Made by a program: the position numbers and the translations under genes
Notes under the pieces: generated by a model
Told to the model about the DNA's origin: nothing
The model's database searches: none
Seen by the model: the letters and a program-made list of their open reading frames with translations, nothing else
From: Nitriliruptoraceae bacterium
GTDB lineage: Bacteria > Actinomycetota > Nitriliruptoria > Nitriliruptorales > Nitriliruptoraceae
NCBI GenBank assembly: GCA_003554005.1
Contig: PWEU01000269.1
Location: 1-6,491, forward strand
Reading direction: 5' to 3'
DNA: 6,491 nt
Part shown: positions 1 through 6,060 of the stretch, in pieces
Layout: the number at the start of each line of letters is the position of its first letter
Position numbering within the stretch: the first letter of the stretch is position 1

Positions 1-332
1 ACCAGCGGGAGGTCGTGATACCGGCAGGTGAGAGCGATGAGCAGGTCGTGCACGTTGCCGCCGAGGTTCATCGATCTGCCGGTGAGCAGGACCTCCGTGT
101 AGGCGGATGCAGGGGTCGCCAGGATGCTGCGCTCGTCACACCACGGAGCCAACGTCACCTCGACCGTCCGTGCGTCGAGGTTCCATGGCGCACGCCGCAG
201 GGCCGCCCAGGTCTCGGCGAGCACGACCCCGGGCACCCGACCGCGTGCGGCAGCAGCGACATGGGGTCGGGCGAGTGTGTGGAACTCGTGGTTGGTGACC
301 AAACCCGCCACCATCACGGAGGTGTCGATCAC
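1..332 (-). CDS. vapC: VapC-type PIN-domain ribonuclease toxin, 3' end cut by window edge
   Basis: This is the toxin half of a type II toxin-antitoxin pair; PIN-domain VapC proteins are Mg2+-dependent RNases acting on tRNA, rRNA or mRNA in the cytoplasm. Reading the minus strand from a GTG at 332 gives 110 open codons to the window edge. The protein begins with IDTSV (first acidic residue D3), has AETWAALRR in the middle (E40) and VHDLLIALTC near the visible end (D96). These are the spaced acidic residues of the PIN active site, followed by the usual helix. VapC proteins are commonly around 125-140 residues, so probably the last 20-30 residues, with the fourth acidic position, lie outside. 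The GTG shares GTGA with the antitoxin stop, so translation is probably coupled. No separate Shine-Dalgarno is needed. The exact RNA target cannot be read from sequence. Confidence 0.9.
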   Translation of the reverse strand, partial: MIDTSVMVAGLVTNHEFHTLARPHVAAAARGRVPGVVLAETWAALRRAPWNLDARTVEVTLAPWCDERSILATPASAYTEVLLTGRSMNLGGNVHDLLIALTCRYHDLPL

Positions 333-583
333 CGGTCATCGCGCTGGTCATGGATGGCCTGGGTCGCGTCGACGTTACTCACCGTGCCAGCGTCATCGAG
401 TGTGACCATCGGAAGTCCATCCTCGCCGGACGTCACGGTGGCCTGACGGCGCCGCTCCAGCAGCACACCTTCGGGCGTCGAGACGAGTTCGAGGGCCCCA
501 CCATCAGGCAGCCCCAGCCGCTCCCGCTCGGCTTGCGGGATCACGACACGGCCCTGTGCGTCCACCTTCACGGTCACGGTCAT
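329..583 (-). CDS. vapB: VapB-type antitoxin, AbrB/SpoVT (MazE-like) fold
   Basis: An 84-residue antitoxin for the adjacent PIN toxin. Residues 1-48 form a swapped-hairpin AbrB-type DNA-binding domain: beta strand TVKVDAQGRVVIP, then a helix with RERLGLPDG, then ALELVSTPEGVLLERR. The GRVVIP core is typical of this family. Residues 49-84 are acidic and polar with no clear fold, as expected for the segment that wraps around and blocks the PIN active site. The start ATG is supported by GGAGGA on the minus strand at 595-590, six bases upstream. The gene precedes and overlaps the toxin by four bases, the standard antitoxin-first order. Family knowledge says such antitoxins repress their own promoter, probably together with the toxin. 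The operator would lie in 584-700, where only a weak inverted repeat is seen. Confidence 0.9.
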   Translation of the reverse strand: MTVTVKVDAQGRVVIPQAERERLGLPDGGALELVSTPEGVLLERRRQATVTSGEDGLPMVTLDDAGTVSNVDATQAIHDQRDDR

Positions 584-603
584 GGTCGCTCCTCCGCCAC
601 CAC

Positions 604-624
604 TGGAATGGTGTCATGGTTCCA
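604..624. promoter_or_regulatory. Possible vapBC operator (weak inverted repeat)
   Basis: TGGAA at 604-608 is mirrored by TTCCA at 620-624 across an 11-base spacer, about 20 bases upstream of the antitoxin start. AbrB-fold antitoxins bind imperfect palindromes at this position. The arms are only five bases, so chance is a real alternative. No clear -35/-10 pair was found around it. Confidence 0.25.
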
Positions 625-875
625 TCAGGATGGCAACCGTCCCCACCCTCGATGTGGAGAAGGAACGAGACCACTCCGTAACGCCCGTGTCATCCACTCC
701 GGGCGGCGGCTATTGGCGACGATCTGAAGGTGTCTCACCGCTGCCTGACAGAAGGCGGTGCTCGCGCTTCGGCGGTCTTCGGCCCGGTGTGCGGCTATCG
801 CGCGGGAGAGTGGTCGTCGTTTACCGACCGTGGGGGTTGTGCGTCGGGTGAGCACACGGAGTTCTTCGCGACCCT

Positions 876-881
876 GAGGGG
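876..881 (+). promoter_or_regulatory. Ribosome binding site deciding the start at 889
   Basis: GAGGGG lies seven bases before the ATG at 889. It favours this start over the upstream in-frame GTG at 730, and this start puts a signal peptide right at the N-terminus. Confidence 0.65.
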
Positions 882-888
882 CACGGTT

Positions 889-1278
889 ATGTCCAGTGTG
901 TATCAACACCGCCTCGTGTTTGGAAGTTTGGGCTTCGTTGCCCTTGTCGTGGCGATGTTGCTGACGGCTCAAGGATCTGCGGGGGCGATCTCTGCAGCGA
1001 TCAGCCCGTCCCAGCAGACCATCGAGAGCGGAGAGACCGCCGTGTGGGGCGCGGCGTGGGGTGAGCAAGCCCCGTACAGCGTGACGTTCAGCTACGGGGA
1101 CGGGGGGAGCTGGTCGGCCTCGTCTACGACGGCGGAGAGTCGGGGTTTCTCCCGGGGCTTTGTCACGTGCACGACCCGGACCTACACCCAGAGACTCGAT
1201 GTCGAGGAGCTCAGCACCTCCGCGACGATTATGGCGACAGCTAGCACGTCGGTGAGCGGGGGCGCTTGGTGCCGCTGA
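889..1278 (+). CDS. Small exported protein with PKD/Ig-like features, first gene of the operon
   Basis: The product is 129 residues and not a family I can name. Residues 1-33 are a Sec signal peptide: basic residue around position 8, hydrophobic core about 11-27, and AGA before a likely cleavage after residue 33. The mature part is short and rich in Ser/Thr, with alternating hydrophobics suggesting beta strands. YSVTFSYGDGGSW (63-75) followed by RTYTQRL (97-103) resembles the GDG and (H)TY motifs of PKD-type Ig-like domains. Two cysteines (94 and 128) could form a disulfide outside the cell. The 3' end overlaps the permease start by about 10 bases, so the two are probably translationally coupled. 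The 5' third uses more AT-ending codons (tat, caa, ttt, gga, agt, gtt) than its neighbours. It may be a surface partner or ligand-binding subunit of the transporter; that role is inferred from position only. Confidence 0.7.
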   Translation: MSSVYQHRLVFGSLGFVALVVAMLLTAQGSAGAISAAISPSQQTIESGETAVWGAAWGEQAPYSVTFSYGDGGSWSASSTTAESRGFSRGFVTCTTRTYTQRLDVEELSTSATIMATASTSVSGGAWCR

Positions 1279-3893
1279 CCAACGGCGTGTTTGGCTGGCG
1301 GAGTGCGGTTCCCGGGACGGGCCGGCGGCTGTCGCGGCCCCTGCCGGTCGTGATCGGGCTCGTGGTCGCGGGCGTGCTTTCGGTGAGCATGGCTGGGTTC
1401 GAGCGCTACAGCGTGGTGCGGGTCGATGAGACCATCGATGCCCGCTGGCGCGGGGACTACGACCTGCTCGTTCGGGGGGACGGACAGCGTCATGCACTCG
1501 AGGACACGTTGGGTCTCGTGGAGCCCAACTTCCTCGCGTTCGCTGGGGAGGGAGGGCTGTCTATCGACGACGGGGCGTCGATCGCCGCGATCGAGGACGT
1601 CGAGGTTGCGGCGCCTGTGGCCACGGTTGGGGTCGTGACGTCGGCGTTGCCTCGACCACTCGTCTGGGTCGATGACTTACGGCTGCCCGAGCGGCCGACG
1701 GAGTACCGGATCCGGTGGGTGGCCGATGTCGATGACGGTGCGGTGGCAAGGGTGCTGGCAGAAGGCGAGACTCATGCGGTGCTGCGCCAGCCGGACATGG
1801 AGGCGGGGCAACTGCCGGTCAACGTCCGCGGTGGACATGAGGCTAGCTGGACCGACCAGGGGGTGACCTTCGCGATCGGCTCGTTGCCGGAGGTGCCTCA
1901 CCTGCTCGTCGCCGTCGATCCAGAAGCGGAAGCGGCCCTTCTTGGCGAGTTGGCTCCGCAGGCTTTGGGGCGTCTGTCCTCGGTCGACGTGAGGCAACGA
2001 ACCGTCTCCACGTTCGATCTGGACCGGTTGAGCGGGGAGTTCGTCGCTGAACGGTCACGCTTACGGGCCCAACGTGGCGCCCTGGAACGTGCAGAGCGCA
2101 GCGATGGTCCGGTCGTCCCGGTCATCGTCGCCGAACGGTTGCCGGCACACACCTCGTTGACGATCGACGTCGAGCAGGGCGCCGAGCGAACGGAGGTCCC
2201 CACCGAGATCACGTGGATGCCGCAGACCGTTTCGTGGTCGTCCGTGGGGAGCGAGCGGGTCGACCTGACCGAGCGGGTCCGACCGTTCACGACTCCAGAG
2301 GTCACCGCGGTGTGGCCTGGATCAGCGGCGCCGGAGGGGTCCGAGGTGTTGACCGGCCCACCAGCGGACCTGCGGTTGCAGCTGGCTGGCCGGCCCGGCT
2401 ACGTGCTCAGTGGCCCGCCGGATCGTGACGCCCCGACCTTCTCGGTGTCTCCTGGCGCGTCGGTTACCACAACTGGAGCGGTCGCGACCGATGCGGACGA
2501 GGCTCCTCTCGCCCATGAGCGGGCCTATCGGCCGTTGTTCGATGTGGAGACCGGCGGTCCGCGTCGACCCATCCTCGCCCCAATCGGCCGTTTCGATCCG
2601 TCCCAGCTCGAGTTCGACGACGGGAACAGCCATGCGCCGCTGGGGATCTATGGTTCGATCGCGGCCCGCCGCGTCGACAGCACAGGAACCCTCCTGCAGC
2701 CGACGCTCAACCCGCGCGGGCTGCTTACGCCTGCCCCGGTGGCCATGACCGACCTCGTTGCTGCATCGGAGCTGCGCGGCGAGCATCCGGTGGACGCGGT
2801 CCGTGTCCGTGTCGGTGGCATCGAGACCTACGACGCCGATGCCGTGGCGAAGGTGGAACAAGTCGCGTCGCGGATCCGCAGCCTCGGGTTCGAGGTTGAC
2901 GTGGTTGCGGGCGCGTCGCTGCAGCCGGTCGAGATCGACGCGGCCGGCTACCTGCCCGATGGCGGTGGGGTTGTCGTCGAGCAGCCTTGGACCACCTTGG
3001 GTGCGGCGACCAGGGTCGAGCAGGAGCTTGGGGCGACGGGTCGGGTGCTGCGTATGTTGGGTCTGGCGGCAGCGCTGGTGTTGGTGCCGATCCTGCAGGC
3101 AACGGCGTTGCAGGTCCGCGCTGGTGAACGGATGCGGTTGCACCAGCTCGGCTGGTCTCGTCGGCAGGTGTCGCGCTGGTTCCTGCGCGAGGCGCTGCTC
3201 GCTGGTGTCGTCGTCATCGCTGTGGCTGCCATCGCGGTAGCCACGGGCTGGGCACGGTGGGATGGAGCGTGGCCGACTCTGCCGATCGCGGCGGCGTTCC
3301 CGCTCACCGCCTGGGTATGGCTGTGGCTGACCTCCCCGGCATCCGGATCGACGTCGCGGCGTCGCCAGAGGTCGCGTGGTCCGCTCCGCCAGCCGATGGT
3401 AGGAAGGGTGATGTGGCGCGAGCTTGCCGCCGCCCCGCTGCGGCCGATGTTGCGCGCACTGGCGATCGCCCTCGCGGCGACGGCGATCGGTGCGACGGCG
3501 ATCGTGCTCGGCAGCCTGGCCGGACGTGCCGGTCCCTCGGACCTTGCCCGAGCATCCCTGCAAGCCAGCACGCCCGCCTACCTCGCGATGCTCGCCGCCA
3601 TCGTCATCGGTGCCGCGACGGTGATCGTCGTGCTGGCCGCCCTCGATCGGTCTGCAAGGCTCGGGCAGCGTCGGTTGTTGGTCACGATCGGGTTTGAACC
3701 GGCCAGATTGAACCGGCACGCACGCCATCGGGAACTCGTACTTGGGCTGAGCGCAGCAGCGGCTGCGCTGTGGCTGGTCGGCCGCCTGGCTGCAGCTGCA
3801 CAGATCGCCGCGACCACCAGCACGATCGTGGTGACCGTCGCCACGGCGCTCGTCGCAAGCATGGCCAGCAGCTTCGTTGGGAGGACGACATGA
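1269..3893 (+). CDS. FtsX/MacB-type ABC transporter permease, single-chain, large extracytoplasmic domain
   Basis: An 874-residue membrane protein with two fused FtsX-like halves. A first TM helix near 24-43 is followed by an extracytoplasmic domain of about 550 residues ending in a MacB-core-like segment (GIETYD near 518-523, VEQPWTTLG near 570-578). TMs near 594-614, 642-660 and 670-689 complete half one. A basic linker leads to half two, with TMs near 727-752, 770-792, 822-840 and 843-868. Both halves carry the FtsX cytoplasmic loop (LHQLGWSRRQVSRWFLREALL; LVTIGFEPARLNRHARHRELVL) that contacts the ATPase. The loop between the first two TMs of half two is only about 15-20 residues, so the halves are strongly asymmetric. 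No cysteine is present. Such permeases usually do not move a substrate through a pore but transmit ATPase motion to the envelope, or export lipoproteins, lipids or peptides. The start is GTG 1269 (a G-rich RBS-like run lies at 1257-1262); TTG 1266 is an alternative. The gene overlaps both the preceding and following genes. Confidence 0.92.
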   Translation: MPLTNGVFGWRSAVPGTGRRLSRPLPVVIGLVVAGVLSVSMAGFERYSVVRVDETIDARWRGDYDLLVRGDGQRHALEDTLGLVEPNFLAFAGEGGLSIDDGASIAAIEDVEVAAPVATVGVVTSALPRPLVWVDDLRLPERPTEYRIRWVADVDDGAVARVLAEGETHAVLRQPDMEAGQLPVNVRGGHEASWTDQGVTFAIGSLPEVPHLLVAVDPEAEAALLGELAPQALGRLSSVDVRQRTVSTFDLDRLSGEFVAERSRLRAQRGALERAERSDGPVVPVIVAERLPAHTSLTIDVEQGAERTEVPTEITWMPQTVSWSSVGSERVDLTERVRPFTTPEVTAVWPGSAAPEGSEVLTGPPADLRLQLAGRPGYVLSGPPDRDAPTFSVSPGASVTTTGAVATDADEAPLAHERAYRPLFDVETGGPRRPILAPIGRFDPSQLEFDDGNSHAPLGIYGSIAARRVDSTGTLLQPTLNPRGLLTPAPVAMTDLVAASELRGEHPVDAVRVRVGGIETYDADAVAKVEQVASRIRSLGFEVDVVAGASLQPVEIDAAGYLPDGGGVVVEQPWTTLGAATRVEQELGATGRVLRMLGLAAALVLVPILQATALQVRAGERMRLHQLGWSRRQVSRWFLREALLAGVVVIAVAAIAVATGWARWDGAWPTLPIAAAFPLTAWVWLWLTSPASGSTSRRRQRSRGPLRQPMVGRVMWRELAAAPLRPMLRALAIALAATAIGATAIVLGSLAGRAGPSDLARASLQASTPAYLAMLAAIVIGAATVIVVLAALDRSARLGQRRLLVTIGFEPARLNRHARHRELVLGLSAAAAALWLVGRLAAAAQIAATTSTIVVTVATALVASMASSFVGRTT

Positions 3894-4564
3894 CCACGAC
3901 GGTGACCCGCACGGCCACCCCGTTGCGGCTGGCCGGCATCACGGTCCGTTTCGCCGCCCCCCACGGCAACGACATCGTCGTGCTCGACGGTTTCGACCTG
4001 TGTGTGGAACCTGGTGAGATGGTCGCGGTCTGCGGACGCTCAGGATCCGGCAAGACCACCGCGCTGCGGATCGCTGCCGGCCTTCAACGGCCCAACGCTG
4101 GGGAGGTTCGATGGGGTGAGCGACGTGTCGAGGGTCTCGATGACAACGCCCGTGCCCGCCTTCGTCGACACCACGTCGGTTACGTCCCACAGAGCGAGCC
4201 GCTGATCGATTGGCTCACCGCCGCCGAGAACGTCGCGCTGCCAGCTGCCCCTGACGGCGGCCGCCGCATCCCGCTGGAGCGTGTCACCGAGTTGCTGGAG
4301 CGCTTCGATGTCGGCCACCGTCGCCGGCATCGCCCCAGCGCGCTGTCGGCCGGGGAACAACAGCGGGTCGCGCTCGCCCGCGCGCTGCTGCTCGACCCGC
4401 CGTTGCTGCTGCTCGACGAACCGACCGCGAACCTCGATCGAGGCTCAGCTGGCTCGGTGCTGTCCGCACTGAGCGAGCTGCGCGTCGATGCGCGTGGCAT
4501 CCTGGTCGCTACCCACGACCCGCAGCTGGCCGAACTCGCCGACCGGATCGTTGACCTGACATGA
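3890..4564 (+). CDS. ABC transporter ATP-binding protein, LolD/MacB-like
   Basis: A 224-residue cytoplasmic ATPase that would power the permease; as the permease holds both halves, an ATPase homodimer would complete the complex. All catalytic parts are visible: Walker A GRSGSGKTT (49-57), Q-loop YVPQ (Q101), signature LSAGEQQR (152-159), Walker B LLLLDEP with catalytic E177, D-loop NLD (181-183), and H-loop H209 in VATHD. The signature has Ala where LSGGQ has the first Gly, a tolerated variant. Length and the short linker after Walker A match the LolD/FtsE/MacB class rather than importers. The start is ATG 3890, supported by GGGAGG at 3879-3884 five bases upstream. The ORF could be opened further upstream, but that would overlap the permease deeply without homology. 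ATGA overlaps join it to the permease stop and to the sigma factor start. Confidence 0.95.
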   Translation: MTTTVTRTATPLRLAGITVRFAAPHGNDIVVLDGFDLCVEPGEMVAVCGRSGSGKTTALRIAAGLQRPNAGEVRWGERRVEGLDDNARARLRRHHVGYVPQSEPLIDWLTAAENVALPAAPDGGRRIPLERVTELLERFDVGHRRRHRPSALSAGEQQRVALARALLLDPPLLLLDEPTANLDRGSAGSVLSALSELRVDARGILVATHDPQLAELADRIVDLT

Positions 4565-5106
4565 CTCTCAGGGCAGACCCGCCGATGCAGGCTGACGAGG
4601 TCAGCTTCCGTCGCTTCGCGATGGAGGAGCACCCACGTCTGGTGGGGGCACTCAGCCTGTACTGCGGAGACGCAGGCATCGCCGAGGAGTTGGCCGGCGA
4701 CGCACTCGTACGTGCACGCGAACGGTGGCACCACGTCTCGCGCATGCAGCGGCCTGGAGCCTGGGCGCACCGGGTCGCGCTCAACCTGGCCAAGTCCCAC
4801 TTCCGCCGCCGTGCCGCAGAACGTCGCGCCTACCAGCGTCACGGACCATCGCCCGACACCAGCAACGACCCCGACCTGGCGCAACACCTCGCACTGCGCC
4901 AGGCAACCGCCCGGCTGCCCGGCAAGATCCGTGCCGTCATCGTGCTGCGCTACTTCCTCGACTGGTCGATCGACGACACCGCCGACGCCACCGGACTGAC
5001 GCCACGCAGCGTCATCACCTACACCAACCGTGGCGTCGGCCTGCTGCGTTCCCACCTCGAGCAGACCGCGACGTCCCGCACCCAAGGAGCTCGCCGTGAG
5101 CACTGA
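4561..5106 (+). CDS. ECF (extracytoplasmic function) RNA polymerase sigma factor, SigE-like
   Basis: A 181-residue sigma-70 family protein with only regions 2 and 4, the ECF layout. Region 2 spans about 16-89: the helix around AEELAGDALVRARERW corresponds to the core-binding and -10 recognition helices, and RVALNLAKSHFRRRAAERR (71-89) is a segment highly typical of actinobacterial ECF factors. A linker (90-108) leads to region 4 at about 110-166, with the HTH at WSIDDTADATGLTPRSVIT and ending in RGVGLLRSHL. The recognition helix reads PRSVITYTNRG where most relatives have GTVKSRLxRA, so the -35 preference may differ. The start ATG shares ATGA with the ATPase stop and has no own Shine-Dalgarno, indicating coupled translation; ATG 4585 is a weaker alternative. 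It presumably directs transcription of this operon or a regulon, held by the product of the next gene. Confidence 0.93.
   Translation: MTLRADPPMQADEVSFRRFAMEEHPRLVGALSLYCGDAGIAEELAGDALVRARERWHHVSRMQRPGAWAHRVALNLAKSHFRRRAAERRAYQRHGPSPDTSNDPDLAQHLALRQATARLPGKIRAVIVLRYFLDWSIDDTADATGLTPRSVITYTNRGVGLLRSHLEQTATSRTQGARREH
5084..5089 (+). promoter_or_regulatory. Ribosome binding site deciding the GTG start at 5096
   Basis: AAGGAG six bases before GTG 5096 is the best Shine-Dalgarno in the window. It fixes the start of the membrane protein inside the sigma gene's last codons, rather than at the in-frame upstream GTG at 5030. Confidence 0.8.
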
Positions 5107-5782
5107 CCACCAGCTCCGTGACCAGCTCGTCGCCGCCGCAGCGCAGCCACACCATGCCCCAGATCTCGACGAGATCTCACATCGAGCACAGCGGCGCCGC
5201 GCCCGCCGCCGGACCGCCCTTGTCGGCGGGACCGGCATCGTCGCCGCGGGCGCAGCCGCGGTCGTTCTTGCCCTGCCACCGTCGATCACCGGCCCGACGA
5301 TCGACGAGCAGCAGCCCCCGCCCATCGCCCTGCTCGCGGAGCCGGCCCAGACGACCCTGCCCAGCGGCACAACGATCCTCGACCGGCTCGACGTCGACCA
5401 CGACCCCGGCCGTGCCCGCACGATCGAACAAGGCGAGCACATGTTCATCGTGGCCACCGCCGGCACCGGCACGCTGACGTGCCTGTACGCACAGCCCGCC
5501 AACTCCGACCTGTGGTCCGGTGGTTGCAAACCCACCTCGTCCTTCCTCGACGACGGCTGGCTGCTGCTCACCATCCGCACCGACGAAGACGTCACGCCGT
5601 TCACCGCGGTCCTCGTTCGCGACGACGTCACCGGCATCCACACCGGATCGCGAACCATCGAACCCGAAGACAACACTGCGGGGATCGGTGGACCTGCGAC
5701 AGACGTTCAACTCCGGGCCACAGGCAGCACAACGCCGCTACCCACCATCGATGCGGACGGGATTGCCACCATCCTCCGGTGA
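5096..5782 (+). CDS. Single-pass membrane protein, putative anti-sigma factor
   Basis: A 228-residue protein encoded directly after, and overlapping by 11 bases, the ECF sigma gene: the usual place of the cognate anti-sigma factor. The N-terminal 39 residues are cytoplasmic (LRDQLVAAAA, PDLDEISHRAQ, then the Arg-rich stop RRRARRRT), one TM helix covers about 40-61, and about 165 residues face outside. The outer part starts with a Pro-rich tether (64-82) and then looks beta-rich, with two cysteines (129 and 144) close enough for a disulfide. The zinc-binding HxxxCxxC motif of classic ZAS anti-sigma factors is absent: there is no cysteine before the membrane. The call therefore rests on gene position and topology, which match many actinobacterial ECF partners, not on a recognised domain. 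It could instead be a sensor or transporter accessory protein. This is the last gene of the operon; a weak 5-bp hairpin at 5783-5794 follows, without a T-run. Confidence 0.7.
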   Translation: MSTDHQLRDQLVAAAAQPHHAPDLDEISHRAQRRRARRRTALVGGTGIVAAGAAAVVLALPPSITGPTIDEQQPPPIALLAEPAQTTLPSGTTILDRLDVDHDPGRARTIEQGEHMFIVATAGTGTLTCLYAQPANSDLWSGGCKPTSSFLDDGWLLLTIRTDEDVTPFTAVLVRDDVTGIHTGSRTIEPEDNTAGIGGPATDVQLRATGSTTPLPTIDADGIATILR

Positions 5783-5811
5783 ACCCGGACGGGTCAATCG
5801 AGCGCGGGATC

Positions 5812-5831
5812 GGTCACAGATTGGTCACAGA
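5812..5831. repeat. Tandem direct repeat GGTCACAGA, 11-base period
   Basis: GGTCACAGA occurs at 5812-5820 and again at 5823-5831, separated by TT. The 11-base period is close to one helical turn, so a dimeric or cooperatively binding protein would meet both copies on the same face. It is 30 bases after the operon's last stop codon and 5 bases before a palindrome. Confidence 0.6.
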
Positions 5832-5836
5832 ATCCT

Positions 5837-5853
5837 GATGATGCTGCATCGTC
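5837..5853. promoter_or_regulatory. Operator-like imperfect palindrome
   Basis: GATGATGC (5837-5844) and GCATCGTC (5846-5853) are mirror arms around a single T at 5845, with one mismatch in eight pairs and a perfect inner GATGC-T-GCATC. A one-base loop cannot make a good hairpin with full arms, so a protein binding site is more likely than a terminator. Which gene it would serve is unclear, since none starts nearby. Confidence 0.35.
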
Positions 5854-6060
5854 CGGCGAGAAGGGTGGGAATCGGCGAGGCATGTTTTCGCTGTTCACAG
5901 GCGGTTTCCTGGGATAGGCGGACATGGGCCGGAACCCCGGGCGTGCTACTGGCATCAGTGTTCTACTGCGGGCTCGCGACCTATCTCACCGCGAAGGCCA
6001 GCTTGCCGTTCGTACTCGGAGGTCAACCGCGGATCGAACACCGCAACACCGCCTGATGTG

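Larger units (their letters stand above)
584..888. other. Divergent intergenic region between vapBC and the five-gene operon
   Basis: This 305-base stretch must hold the promoters of both the leftward vapBC pair and the rightward operon. Apart from the weak inverted repeat at 604-624 it shows no convincing sigma-70 or ECF promoter. A GGAAC at 662-666 resembles an ECF -35 element, but no matching CGTC/CGTT lies at the usual 15-18 base spacing (the nearest CGTG is 19 bases on), so it is not called. An in-frame GTG at 730 would extend the first operon gene by 53 codons. That extension has no recognisable domain and would place a non-signal-like leader before the signal peptide, so it is taken as untranslated. 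Confidence 0.5.
5783..6060. other. Gene-poor region after the operon
   Basis: No ORF here has convincing codon usage or a recognised domain. It holds a short ACCCG/CGGGT inverted repeat (5783-5794, two-base loop, no T-run, so not a solid terminator), the repeat/palindrome cluster at 5812-5853, and a few short ORFs. One is ATG 5924 to 6067 (47 codons), whose third positions are rich in A/T and which is taken as non-coding. On the minus strand an open stretch (6155-5955) is also unrecognised. Confidence 0.5.

Noticed and set aside
662..692. GGAAC as an ECF-type -35 element for the operon
   Set aside because: The only CGTG-like partner is 19 bases downstream, beyond the usual ECF spacing, and the site is about 200 bases from the start codon.
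730..888. GTG at 730 as the start of the secreted protein
   Set aside because: The extra 53 residues are not signal-like and show no domain, while ATG 889 has GAGGGG at good spacing and puts the signal peptide at the N-terminus.
625..1497. 290-codon minus-strand frame across the intergenic space and the secreted-protein gene
   Set aside because: Arg/Pro/Ala-rich with no recognisable motif or ribosome binding site. It crosses the better-supported signal-peptide gene and the permease start.
2322..3728. 468-codon open frame on the minus strand opposite the permease
   Set aside because: Arg/His/Gln-rich translation with no domain; it mirrors the GC-rich third positions of the permease.
4180..5676. 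498-codon open frame on the minus strand opposite the ATPase, sigma and membrane-protein genes
   Set aside because: It lies across three genes with clear domains on the plus strand, its translation is low-complexity Ser/Arg/Gly/Val without motifs, and such long antisense frames are expected at this GC content.
5783..5794. ACCCG/CGGGT as an intrinsic terminator of the operon
   Set aside because: The arms are five bases, the loop two bases, and no T-run follows, so it does not meet the usual terminator shape.
5940..6060. Possible tRNA gene in the gene-poor spacer (an att site for the xis-bearing element)
   Set aside because: No T-loop GTTCRANNC with a pairing stem and no matching acceptor arms were found.
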